Shown here in pieces: positions 1-7,474 of a stretch of 26,914 nucleotides of DNA. The position numbers were made by a program, and so were the translations under genes. This stretch comes from Deltaproteobacteria bacterium UBA5329. Lineage in GTDB: Bacteria > Desulfobacterota > Syntrophorhabdia > Syntrophorhabdales > Syntrophorhabdaceae. The stretch spans positions 10,169-37,082 of the forward strand of contig DHQV01000105.1 in the NCBI GenBank assembly GCA_002408185.1, read 5' to 3'. The notes below the pieces were generated by a model. The model was given only the letters and a program-made list of their open reading frames with translations. It was not told the DNA's origin and did no database searches. Every line of letters begins with the position of its first letter. The stretch's first letter is position 1.

Positions 1-1581
1 ACCGGCAGGCCGGTAAAAATGGTCTTCTCCCGGGAGCAGGTGTTCCTACATTCCCGGGCGCGTCACCAGTTTTTCCATGAATTGACGACGGGGGTGAAGA
101 AAGACGGGACGATCGTTGCCCTGAAGAACACCTGCTACCTGGACGGGGGAGCCTACTCGAGCTTCGGCATCGCAACGATATATTATGCAGGCTCGCTTCT
201 CGGGGCACCATACAAGATCGCCCATATGCAATATGACGGGTATCGCATCTATACGAACAAGCCCGCCTGCGGCGCCCAGAGGGGACATGGGGGCGTCGCC
301 GCCCGGGCCGCCTGGGAGCAGCAGCTTGACATCATAGCGGAAGAGCTCAACATGGACCCCGTTGAATTCCGGCTCAAGAACATCATGAAAACGGGTGACG
401 TCACGTGCAACGACTTCAACATGTCTAGTCTCGGCATGAAGGAATGCTTAGAAGCGGTGCGCGACGGCTCAGGCTGGGCAGAAAAGAAAGGGAAACTTCC
501 CAGGGGCAAAGGAATCGGGGTAGCCTGCGGTTTCTTCGTGTCCGGCGCCGGGTACCCGATCTATCGCTCGGAGACATTTCATTCAACGGCGACGATACGG
601 CTTTCCGAGGACGGGGGGACGGTAAACCTTTACACCGCGGCGGCCGAGATCGGCCAAGGTTCGGACACGATCCTGTCCCAGATAGCCGCCGAGGCGCTCG
701 GTGTCAGATTCGAAGATGTCGTTGTCCATTCAGGCGATACCGATTTCGGTGTCGATCTCGGCGCGTATTCGTCGCGCCAGACGCTTATGTCGGGCCACGC
801 CGTGAAGGCCGCGGCCGAGGACGTAAAAAGGCAAGTCCTCGGCGCACTTTCGGAAAGACTTCGGGTATTTGCTGCGGACATGGATATTCGGGACGGCCTG
901 ATCGTCTTTGCCGGTGAAACGCCCGATTTTTCGACCCTGCGTGCCGGTTACATCAAGGAACACAGGGGCTTCGACCTCAAACTGCCCGAGGGGGAACTTT
1001 CATTCCGGGAAGCTGCGCGTGCCGCCTTTCTCCTTCGCGGTGTCATAATCGGCAACGGCGCATACAAGCCGGGTGAACTGGGCGGGAAGTACAAAGGGGC
1101 TGCGGTAGGCACCTCCCCGGCATACGGCTGTTCCGCCCAGATCGTCGAGGTCTCGGTCGATATGGAGACCGGTAAGCTTACGGTTGACTCAATGACGGAC
1201 GCCCATGACTGCGGCTTTGCGATCAACAGAACAAACGTCGAGGGGCAAATGCAGGGGTCGCTCTCCATGGGCCTTGGAGAGGCCCTTTTCGAAGAGGTCA
1301 GGTTCGACAAGATGGGCCGGGTGGCCAATCCAACCCTGGGAGAGTACCGTATCCCTACGATGCTCGATATACCCAATGTTAAGACCATCATAATCGAAAG
1401 CGACGAACCGAACGGCCCCTTCGGGGCCAAGGAGGTTGGTGAAGGTGCGATCATGCCCACCATACCAGCCATTCTCAACGCGATCCATGATGCGACGGGC
1501 GTCAGGATAAATGAATTACCGGTCACATCCGAGCGGCTCTACAATGCAATAAAGGATAAAACCGATAGGGAAAGAGATTGA
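1..1581 (+). CDS. Molybdopterin-binding subunit of a xanthine dehydrogenase-family enzyme (5' truncated by window edge)
   Basis: The reading frame is open from base 1, and the residues before the first Met (TGRPVK) match the paralogue at 13351-15717 (CRLPVK), so the gene starts outside the window. About 526 C-terminal residues remain. They belong to the large Mo-MCD/MPT-binding subunit: a Q-R-G-H-G motif where xanthine dehydrogenases have R-G-F-G, an IGQGSDT loop and a C-terminal KEVGEG motif whose second Glu corresponds to the catalytic glutamate. The fold and all visible motifs follow the HcrA-like subunit in this window rather than aerobic purine or CO enzymes. The FAD and 2Fe-2S partners are not in view and probably lie upstream. 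The substrate is unknown; a hydroxylase or dehydroxylase of an aromatic or heterocyclic compound is most likely. It converges with the pentapeptide gene 69 bases downstream. Confidence 0.88.
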   Translation, partial: TGRPVKMVFSREQVFLHSRARHQFFHELTTGVKKDGTIVALKNTCYLDGGAYSSFGIATIYYAGSLLGAPYKIAHMQYDGYRIYTNKPACGAQRGHGGVAARAAWEQQLDIIAEELNMDPVEFRLKNIMKTGDVTCNDFNMSSLGMKECLEAVRDGSGWAEKKGKLPRGKGIGVACGFFVSGAGYPIYRSETFHSTATIRLSEDGGTVNLYTAAAEIGQGSDTILSQIAAEALGVRFEDVVVHSGDTDFGVDLGAYSSRQTLMSGHAVKAAAEDVKRQVLGALSERLRVFAADMDIRDGLIVFAGETPDFSTLRAGYIKEHRGFDLKLPEGELSFREAARAAFLLRGVIIGNGAYKPGELGGKYKGAAVGTSPAYGCSAQIVEVSVDMETGKLTVDSMTDAHDCGFAINRTNVEGQMQGSLSMGLGEALFEEVRFDKMGRVANPTLGEYRIPTMLDIPNVKTIIIESDEPNGPFGAKEVGEGAIMPTIPAILNAIHDATGVRINELPVTSERLYNAIKDKTDRERD

Positions 1582-1649
1582 AGGGGACGAAGGTGACTTT
1601 CCGGAATTTCGCCAATTGGCGAATTCTCGGGAAGGACCCATCGCAAAGG

Positions 1650-2267
1650 TCAGCGTTTGGCATCGGCGAGGTTGGTGCCGGTGAGGTCTGCACGGGTGAG
1701 GTTGGCCCCGGTGAGGTTGGCCCCGGTGAGGTTGGCCCCGGCTAGGTTGGTGCCCGTGAGATTGGCACGGGTGAGGTTGGCACAACTGAGGTTGGCTTCG
1801 AGGAGATTGGCACGGGTGAGGTTGGCGCCAATGAGGTTGGTGCCGGTGAGGTTGGCATTGATGAGGTTGGCACGACTGAGATTGGCGCCGTGGAGACATG
1901 CACGGGTGAGGTTGGCACGGGTGAGGTTGGCACGGGTGAGATCCGCGCCTTCGAGTTCGGCATCGGTGAGTTCGGCATTGATGAGGTGGGCACGGGTGAG
2001 GTTGGCACCGTGGAGATTGGCATCTGTGAGATTGGCGCCGATGAGGCCGGCGCCAGAGAGTTCGGCGCCGGTGAGTTCGGCGTCGATTAGGTTGGCACGG
2101 GAAAGGCCGGCGCCGGAGAGGTTGGCGCTGGCAAGATTGGCACCGGACAGTTCAGCCCCGCGGAGGCTGGCGCCGTGGAGGTCCGCACGTATGCCGTTAG
2201 CGTCACCATTGAGCCACTGCTCATGCCTGGCCAGAATATCTTTCAGCTCGCCTTCTGTTATTTTCAC
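1650..2267 (-). CDS. Pentapeptide-repeat protein
   Basis: This is a 205-residue protein. After a 27-residue lead-in (ITEGELKDILARHEQWLNG), almost the whole length is A(N/D/E)LxG/T/R pentapeptides, roughly 35 of them. They should form a right-handed quadrilateral beta-helix of eight to nine coils. No transmembrane segment or signal peptide is visible, so it is probably cytoplasmic. The start is GTG, preceded by AGGGGG at good spacing. Nucleotide periodicity of 15 bases (GGTTGGCACGGGTGA-like units) runs through the gene and makes both strands look open. Some pentapeptide proteins mimic DNA and protect gyrase (Qnr, MfpA). This one lacks enough context to say that, and a scaffold role is equally possible. 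The lead-in resembles that of many uncharacterised bacterial pentapeptide proteins. Confidence 0.87.
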   Translation of the reverse strand: MKITEGELKDILARHEQWLNGDANGIRADLHGASLRGAELSGANLASANLSGAGLSRANLIDAELTGAELSGAGLIGANLTDANLHGANLTRAHLINAELTDAELEGADLTRANLTRANLTRACLHGANLSRANLINANLTGTNLIGANLTRANLLEANLSCANLTRANLTGTNLAGANLTGANLTGANLTRADLTGTNLADAKR

Positions 2268-2282
2268 AACACCCCCTACTAA

Positions 2283-2291
2283 ACTATAGCA
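2283..2291 (-). promoter_or_regulatory. Possible extended -10 promoter of the pentapeptide gene
   Basis: On the minus strand TGC-TATAGT (extended -10 form TGN-TATAAT) lies about 16 bases before the GTG start. No convincing -35 box is visible. The inferred leader is very short, about ten bases, which keeps confidence low. Confidence 0.3.
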
Positions 2292-2420
2292 CTTTTTAAA
2301 GAGAGTTATTCCGCATCCACGGGAGTTATGGCATGCTGACCTTAACTTCCCTTCTTCGACTCCTTTGCGAGGGCTCCCGGCTTCGAAATATCGGCGCCCG
2401 GCACGGTATCTTCATATAAC

Positions 2421-2450
2421 TTGACTCCACTGCTTTAAGTGACATATAAG
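2421..2450 (+). promoter_or_regulatory. Sigma-70-type promoter for the CAP-domain gene
   Basis: TTGACT, 18 bases, then TATAAG. The -10 box ends 48 bases before the ATG of the CAP-domain gene, giving a leader of about 40 bases that includes the Shine-Dalgarno. Both boxes match the consensus in five of six positions. Confidence 0.5.
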
Positions 2451-2498
2451 AAAACGGGATAAAGACCGGGCGAAAGAGAAAAGGAGGGTGGACAGGAC

Positions 2499-3140
2499 AT
2501 GAAGGGAAACAGGATCGCATTTACCATAGCTCTCGTCACGCTGGTCATCGGCTTCGTCTTGATTGACCGGGGCCGGGATGACACCATTTTGCGGCTAACA
2601 CAGTCCCTGGCCGATACCGACTGGACCGCTGCAGTCCGGGATACCCGGCCGGATAATTCCCGGGCGCAAAGGATGAAAGGCCCACGCGCGGGTTCCCGGT
2701 TGACGGCACAGGAGGTCCGGCATTTGCTCTCGACACACAATGCAGCACGAGCTGAGGTCGGCGCTTCCCCGCTCGTCTGGTCGGACAGTCTTGCCCTGTA
2801 TGCCCAGGAATGGGCTGATCATCTTGCATCCACCACCATCCGGCTCGAGCATCGTCCACATTCAGGCAGGTGGAAACAAAAGCATGGCGAGAACCTCTTC
2901 ATGGGGACAGCCGGATATTACGGGGTAGCCGATGCCGTGGCCGCGTGGGAGAATGAAAAGTATGCCTATCATGGTCAAGCGATCGATATGTCTAATTTCT
3001 ATGCCTTTGGCCACTACACACAGCTCATCTGGAAAAACACCAAGAGCCTCGGCTGCGCACGGGCGGAGAATGGCGGCAACATGATCGTGGTCTGCAACTA
3101 CGATCCTGCCGGCAATATTGTGGGCCATACACCCTACTAA
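2499..3140 (+). CDS. Exported CAP-domain (SCP/PR-1) protein
   Basis: This is a 213-residue protein. Residues 5-22 form a hydrophobic segment after a basic start (MKGNR), so it is a signal peptide or membrane anchor placing the rest outside the cytoplasmic membrane. A low-complexity linker follows to about residue 65. The CAP domain then runs to the end: helix one with LSTHNAARAEVG, the conserved Trp of PLVWSDSLA, a HGENLF motif, the CAP1-type signature GHYTQLIWKNTKSLGC near 171-186, and the CAP2-type signature VVCNYDPAGN near 197-206. The cavity His and Glu residues expected in the family are present. The start is supported by AGGAGG upstream. Bacterial CAP proteins are poorly understood; envelope, spore or sterol-binding roles have been proposed in various members. 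It is transcribed alone, divergently from the pentapeptide gene. Confidence 0.9.
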   Translation: MKGNRIAFTIALVTLVIGFVLIDRGRDDTILRLTQSLADTDWTAAVRDTRPDNSRAQRMKGPRAGSRLTAQEVRHLLSTHNAARAEVGASPLVWSDSLALYAQEWADHLASTTIRLEHRPHSGRWKQKHGENLFMGTAGYYGVADAVAAWENEKYAYHGQAIDMSNFYAFGHYTQLIWKNTKSLGCARAENGGNMIVVCNYDPAGNIVGHTPY

Positions 3141-3185
3141 GCGACAGGCACGTGCAAACTTACGGGCATCGAGCCCGGTTCAGGT

Positions 3186-3488
3186 TTACAGTTGGATATC
3201 GATCATATAGTGGTGTCCCATTACGGCAATGTCGGCCTTTTGAGGGCCCCGCCCTCGAAGCCACGCCCTGTCGAACAGGTGGGGCACTTCGGCCGCAAGC
3301 ATATCGAGGTCTATCGTAGGATTTCCACATGGCAGGTCCGTTATCCACGGCATCAATCCAAGGTCACCTTCGAACTCGATGATCAGTCTGCGGTCATCGG
3401 GACCTGGGTCAGAGACGCCCTCATTGGTTTTAGAACGCCATTGAACTTCCCCTGATTCCATCATTATCGCTGTATATGCTGCAGGCAT
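3186..3488 (-). CDS. Hypothetical protein, 100 residues
   Basis: The family is not recognised. The start was placed at the ATG at 3488 because AAGGAGGT sits just in front of it; a longer open frame to 3602 would overlap the neighbouring stop and read through the promoter. The product is acidic, with no signal peptide, membrane span or cysteine cluster; it contains one Cys (DLPCGNP), several Trp and a C-terminal GHHYMIDIQL. The mix of short hydrophobic strands (RLIIEFEG, ADIAVMG) suggests a small globular alpha/beta domain. It has its own apparent promoter and lies downstream of the hemerythrin gene on the same strand. That it is a real gene rests on the strong ribosome-binding site plus promoter, not on homology. 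Confidence 0.6.
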   Translation of the reverse strand: MPAAYTAIMMESGEVQWRSKTNEGVSDPGPDDRRLIIEFEGDLGLMPWITDLPCGNPTIDLDMLAAEVPHLFDRAWLRGRGPQKADIAVMGHHYMIDIQL

Positions 3489-3525
3489 TGATGACCTCCT
3501 TCGCTCCCCCTCAACGTATAAAATA

Positions 3526-3553
3526 ATTGTATACATCCTGGCCGGAATTGCAA
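3526..3553 (-). promoter_or_regulatory. Sigma-70-type promoter for the 100-residue protein gene
   Basis: On the minus strand TTGCAA, 16 bases, TACAAT. The -10 box ends about 38 bases before the ATG at 3488, leaving room for a short leader with the AAGGAGGT ribosome-binding site. Confidence 0.4.
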
Positions 3554-3601
3554 ACTGCCGGGCCGACAGGAGTTCTGCATTCTGCCATGGTCCCGGGATC
3601 A

Positions 3602-4297
3602 TCAGCGTCCGGGCGTGACCTTGTTCAGGTCATAGATACCCAGTTCTTTCTCGATAACTGCGACCCGGCCGACCATCTTCTCGAACCCGTCATCACCGAA
3701 AAGGCGATCTTCCTCCCTCTCGAACACATCTCCCATTTTCTCGAATTCTTTGCTCCCCCACACGACGTGCAACTGGGGAAAAAGGACCGTGTCCTCCCTG
3801 GCTGCGTGGGGCTCGTACATTTTTATGAACTGATCCAAGGCTGTCGAGGTACGCTTGCGGTCCTCCTGCTGCCTTCCCTGTCTTTTCGCGATCTTCGTGA
3901 CCATGTCGGTAAGTCTCCGGCCAGCCTGATGCTGCTCGATGAGCACCCCGACGAAATCGGTCAGTTTATCTGCCTTGCGCATTGCGGGGAACACGTACCG
4001 CTCTTCGAGCTTTTCGTGATAATCCTCGATAAAGGAGCGGACTATGCCTGCCGCATCCGCAACCTTCCCCCATGGGACCTCTGCCTCGCCATCCAGCTTT
4101 CCGAGAAAATTCCGGTAGATGAGAAGGACCCTCCTGAGTATTCCATGCTCCCGCATCAGGTCTTCGCCCGGACTGACCACTTCCACCTCTTCTTTCATCC
4201 TGGCCTCTGCAGAAAAGGCGGTGCGCCCGGCAGCCAACGAGGCCAGAAGAAGGGCCGAGGCCTTTACCAGTTGCCGCCTTCCTATCATCAATTCCAT
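3602..4297 (-). CDS. Tat-exported hemerythrin (HHE) domain protein
   Basis: The ATG at 4297 is chosen because GGAGG lies eight bases upstream; an in-frame GTG nine bases earlier overlaps that site. The 231-residue product begins with a twin-arginine signal (IGRRQLVKAS, then a hydrophobic stretch ending AGRTAFSA), so the protein is probably exported folded with its metal. The rest is a four-helix hemerythrin-like domain with ligand-type residues in the usual order: H in LMREHG, H and E in DYHEKLEE, H in LIEQHQ, and H with D/E in YEPHAAREDTVLFPQL. Such proteins bind a di-iron centre and O2, NO or peroxide. Periplasmic oxygen or NO scavenging in an anaerobe is a reasonable inference. The TauE/SafE gene ends 38 bases upstream, so the two are probably co-transcribed. 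Confidence 0.88.
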   Translation of the reverse strand: MELMIGRRQLVKASALLLASLAAGRTAFSAEARMKEEVEVVSPGEDLMREHGILRRVLLIYRNFLGKLDGEAEVPWGKVADAAGIVRSFIEDYHEKLEERYVFPAMRKADKLTDFVGVLIEQHQAGRRLTDMVTKIAKRQGRQQEDRKRTSTALDQFIKMYEPHAAREDTVLFPQLHVVWGSKEFEKMGDVFEREEDRLFGDDGFEKMVGRVAVIEKELGIYDLNKVTPGR

Positions 4298-4335
4298 ACC
4301 TTTCACCTCCTTGCCTTACGTGACAACCAAAACTT

Positions 4336-5115
4336 TTATAGAAGACCGGTACCAAGACCCAGTGCTACGATCACAAGGAGCACCGATACCAATACGCGCA
4401 CGATCCCGAAAGTAACCTTGCCAATAATGTGATTGCCGATCACGGTACCCCCAAGGGCTCCACCACATGCAGCCGCCAGCAGCAGGAAATGGCTACCGGG
4501 ACCCCCCTGTGCCAGGTCATGTATGTAGACCGACAGGCGGGACAGATCGATAATGAGCGCCGCCGCTACACCTGTAGCAATATACGACTCTTTTGAAAGG
4601 CCCGTTGTTATAAGAAAAGCTGCTCTTGGCGCGCCCTGGTGACCCGACAATCCGCCAAAGAACCCGCTTACGGCCCCGCCAAGCGGGACATACCGCTTGC
4701 CGAAGGAGACGTCCTTCAAACGCGGCATGGCCTCGAAGGCCGCGAAGAGCAGAATGAGGATGGCTATCGTCAGCTTCACGGCGGTTATCTCTGCATGAAG
4801 ACCTGCGAGACTATACGCTTCGACAGGGCGCATCCCGCACATGAGACCGAGAAGCTTCGCCCCTGTGTAGGCCCCGGCAGCGGCAGGGATCCCGAAAGCG
4901 AGCATAACTCTCACGTCCACGTGCCTGAAAAGGAAGGCCATTTCAAAACAATTATTAAAGAAATGAACGATGGCGGTGAGGGCAATGGCAACGTGTACAG
5001 GGAAAAAGAGCGCGAAGACCGGCATAAGGAGCGTACCAAGGCCAAACCCTGAGAGGAATGCGAGAACAGAGGCCCCCATGGCAGCGAGAGGCATAATTAT
5101 ATACTCTAACGGCAT
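4336..5115 (-). CDS. TauE/SafE-family membrane transporter
   Basis: This 259-residue protein is almost entirely hydrophobic, with about eight predicted membrane spans. It has the family's two related halves, each opening with a glycine-rich span (LSGFGLGTLLMP near the N-terminus; GGAVSGFFGGLSGHQGA in the second half). Members export or import sulfite, sulfoacetate or other organosulfonates or small anions; the substrate cannot be read here. The ATG start has a modest AGGTG ahead of it. A second in-frame Met seven codons later is less well placed. It precedes the hemerythrin gene by 38 bases on the same strand. Confidence 0.88.
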   Translation of the reverse strand: MPLEYIIMPLAAMGASVLAFLSGFGLGTLLMPVFALFFPVHVAIALTAIVHFFNNCFEMAFLFRHVDVRVMLAFGIPAAAGAYTGAKLLGLMCGMRPVEAYSLAGLHAEITAVKLTIAILILLFAAFEAMPRLKDVSFGKRYVPLGGAVSGFFGGLSGHQGAPRAAFLITTGLSKESYIATGVAAALIIDLSRLSVYIHDLAQGGPGSHFLLLAAACGGALGGTVIGNHIIGKVTFGIVRVLVSVLLVIVALGLGTGLL

Positions 5116-5296
5116 CTATTCTACTTCACCTGCTTCGATCCTTTTTTGTCCTGCCTGACCGGCCTTTACCTTGAGCATGCCATGACTTGAACAGTTGAAA
5201 TAACCTTAATACCGGACACGGGCCGGGACAAGGGTGTGCAAGATCATACGAGAGCAGAATGGGCTTTTACGCCTTACGCGCACGCCCGACGTACCT

Positions 5297-6961
5297 TTAT
5301 AGCCGCTTCGACCGCATTATCCCTATGAGCAACCATATGCCCAGTATGCTCGCAAGAAGGAAACCGGCGAGGCCAATGATCGGGTAATCAAAAAAGGTTG
5401 GCCCGACCCGGGTCTGAAAGATCAGGGAAGAACCGACGATAAGCGCCGCAATGACCACGGCAAAACTGATGCGGTTGCTTGACCGATCGAGTTCGTCGAC
5501 GAGAAGTTCGAGTCCCCTGTGCTCGAAGAGCATCGCAAACTTTCCCTTGCGGATTATGGCGAAGATCTCTTTGAGGTCAGTCGGAAGGGCCTTGAGAAAA
5601 TCCAGGGCCTCGACGCCTGTTTTCCTCATTTCGTTCAATTGGCGCCGGGGATCGTACCGCTTCCAGAGCAGGCGCCTGGTATACGGCTTTGCGATCTCCA
5701 GTATGTTAAAATCGGGATAAAGCACCCTGCCAACGCCTTCGGTCATCATCAGGGCCTTGCCTATCATGGCGAAATTGCGGGGAAGGCGAAGTCTGTATCT
5801 TCGCACGATGCCCATAAGTTCCCTGATTACGCCCCCGATCTCGATCTTGTTGAGCGGCACCCCGTAGTACCGCTCAACAAGATCACGCACATCTATCTTG
5901 AAATTCCGGACATCTTCAACATCTTCCGCGACGCCAAGCACGCGCAGGTTCTTTACAAGGCTGTCGACATCCTTCTGCAGAACGGCAAGGAATATGCCGC
6001 TCATATGGTCAGCGACATCTTCCTCAATCGTTCCGGTCATCCCGAAATCGACCGGGACTATTACATTGTTCTCGCAGACGAAGAGGTTGCCGGGATGGGG
6101 GTCCGCATGAAAGAAACGCAACTCGAAGACCTCTTTCAGCGTAATATTGGCACCATTTTCTGCAATGGTTTTTCTATCGAGGCCCGCCGCGTCGAGACGG
6201 TCGACATCCGATATTTTGATGCCGTCGATGTATTCGATCGTCAAGACCTTTGGCGTTGTCAGGTCCCAATACACTTTCGGGATGTATATGATAGGGGTAT
6301 CGGAAAAATACTTCCGGAACCGGTCAATATTCCGTCCTTCCCTTACGAAATCGAGTTCATGCCGGATGCTGCGGGCAAAATCGTCTACGAGCCCACGAGG
6401 CTCGTAACGCCTGCTCTCCGGGATGCGTCGCTCAACAAGACTGGCAAATTCACGAAGTATCCGGATGTCATTTTCAATGATCTTATCGACACCTATGCGC
6501 TGGACCTTGACGGCCACGTCATCCCCCGATAAGAGCTTCGCCCGATGCACCTGGGCAAGAGAGGCTGCTGCACGCGGTTTTTCATCAAGGTGCAGGAAAA
6601 TGTCCGTCACCGGACGTTTAAGCTGTGACTCGATCAATTTCCTGGCGTCATCGAAGGGGAATTCGGGAACATCATCCTGTAGTTTAGATAATTCCTGGAT
6701 ATATTCAGGTGGTATGATATCGGGGCGGCTGCTCAGGACCTGGCCCAATTTAATGAATGTCGCTCCTAGTTCCTCAAATGCAAGGCGTAGCCGCTCTGGG
6801 GCGGAAAGAGCCCTCCGCTCCGAACTTTCCCTGATAAATCTCCTGCGGGGCAGGCCGTGGTAGCGCGCCTTCAATCTGTCGAGAAATTCATTGAATCCAT
6901 GGCGGGCAAGGACAGAAGCTATATAACTGAATCGCCTGAAATCCTGTTTTCTGAAGGGCAC
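5297..6961 (-). CDS. ABC1/AarF/UbiB-family atypical kinase with C-terminal membrane anchor
   Basis: This is a 554-residue protein. UbiB-family hallmarks appear in order: KLGQ at 71-74 (KxGQ motif), the alanine-rich loop AAASLAQVH at 131-139 replacing the glycine loop, the VKVQ lysine near 152, EYIDG near 243-247, HADPHPGN at 285-292 (catalytic loop) and VDFG at 304-307 (metal-binding DFG). Two hydrophobic spans close the protein at about 500-550, as in UbiB and COQ8. Family members are ATPases that support quinone or isoprenoid lipid extraction from membranes. The start is GTG, 12 bases after the stop of the phasin-like gene, so the two are one operon. In an anaerobe it may serve menaquinone metabolism; that is inference. 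Confidence 0.9.
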   Translation of the reverse strand: MPFRKQDFRRFSYIASVLARHGFNEFLDRLKARYHGLPRRRFIRESSERRALSAPERLRLAFEELGATFIKLGQVLSSRPDIIPPEYIQELSKLQDDVPEFPFDDARKLIESQLKRPVTDIFLHLDEKPRAAASLAQVHRAKLLSGDDVAVKVQRIGVDKIIENDIRILREFASLVERRIPESRRYEPRGLVDDFARSIRHELDFVREGRNIDRFRKYFSDTPIIYIPKVYWDLTTPKVLTIEYIDGIKISDVDRLDAAGLDRKTIAENGANITLKEVFELRFFHADPHPGNLFVCENNVIVPVDFGMTGTIEEDVADHMSGIFLAVLQKDVDSLVKNLRVLGVAEDVEDVRNFKIDVRDLVERYYGVPLNKIEIGGVIRELMGIVRRYRLRLPRNFAMIGKALMMTEGVGRVLYPDFNILEIAKPYTRRLLWKRYDPRRQLNEMRKTGVEALDFLKALPTDLKEIFAIIRKGKFAMLFEHRGLELLVDELDRSSNRISFAVVIAALIVGSSLIFQTRVGPTFFDYPIIGLAGFLLASILGIWLLIGIMRSKRL

Positions 6962-6973
6962 CTGGCTAGCCGC

Positions 6974-7276
6974 CTACTCTTTCCGTTCCGTCAATCTCAT
7001 CTCGATCCTCTTCAGCGCTTCCTTCACCTCATCCCAGTCTTTCCTGGTCGGCAGGCCCATCTCCGCTACGGTCTTCTGCACACTCTGGTTTATCTTGTCC
7101 TGAAACTGCCGCTGCTGAGCGTCGGCCTCCTTCAATAATTTGTCTATTGTGGTGTATCGTTCCGCGCTGGCAACCTCGCCCTTCTTTATAAGCTCATCAA
7201 CCATCGCCTCCGCCTTTTCCCGGGTTATCGTTATGGCCCCCAGTCCCAGAAAAATTGCCTTTCTCAAAATATCCAT
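6974..7276 (-). CDS. Phasin-like small helical protein
   Basis: This 100-residue protein starts with a short hydrophobic stretch (ILRKAIFLGLGAITITREKAE) followed by a long charged helix, probably a coiled coil (KLLKEADAQQRQFQDKINQSVQ), ending in a second amphipathic helix. The pattern REKAEAMVDELIKKGEV is typical of the phasin/poly(hydroxyalkanoate) granule-associated family. Many such proteins occur in organisms without storage granules, where their role is unclear. AAGGAGG precedes the ATG at proper spacing, and a good sigma-70 promoter lies 75 bases upstream. It sits directly before the UbiB-family kinase; similar pairs are common in Desulfobacterota as far as I recall, which suggests a membrane-lipid or quinone-linked function rather than storage. 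Confidence 0.8.
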   Translation of the reverse strand: MDILRKAIFLGLGAITITREKAEAMVDELIKKGEVASAERYTTIDKLLKEADAQQRQFQDKINQSVQKTVAEMGLPTRKDWDEVKEALKRIEMRLTERKE

Positions 7277-7350
7277 AAACCCCTCCTTGGAATTCGGGTT
7301 CCTCTAAAAACTCCTGCAAGCCCCAGGCAAGCGATTCTCTGTCTAAAAGA

Positions 7351-7379
7351 TATATAGGTCAGTAGCCGTTCATTTTCAA
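7351..7379 (-). promoter_or_regulatory. Sigma-70-type promoter of the phasin-UbiB operon
   Basis: On the minus strand TTGAAA, 17 bases, TATATA. Both boxes differ from consensus at a single position and the spacing is optimal. The leader to the phasin-like ATG at 7276 would be about 68 bases. Confidence 0.55.
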
Positions 7380-7474
7380 GGCGTGAAGCCGCTGCGATAC
7401 CGGTGCGGCAAGACGGGGATGTCTGGATACCGGGTACAAACGATGCCCCGCACGACTGACGCACTCGAGCCTTC

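Noticed and set aside
1608..1623. Perfect 16-base palindrome TTCGCCAATTGGCGAA between convergent genes
   Set aside because: It could form a hairpin but has no T-run on either side, so it cannot be called a terminator with confidence; no second copy was seen.
1650..2200. Regular repeats that might suggest a CRISPR array
   Set aside because: The repeats are in-frame 15-base protein-coding units with no spacers.
1657..2289. Long open frame on the plus strand across the pentapeptide gene
   Set aside because: It is the mirror of a 15-base repeat; its Arg/Leu-rich product has no domain, and the minus frame gives a textbook pentapeptide protein.
3163..3177. Short CGGGC/GCCCG hairpin between the CAP gene and the 100-residue gene
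   Set aside because: A five-base-pair stem without a T-run is too weak to call a bidirectional terminator.
3527..4432. 301-codon open frame on the plus strand
   Set aside because: It is antisense to the hemerythrin gene, whose Tat signal and metal ligands are clear.
5519..6532. 337-codon open frame on the plus strand
   Set aside because: It is antisense to the UbiB-family kinase, which has all catalytic motifs.
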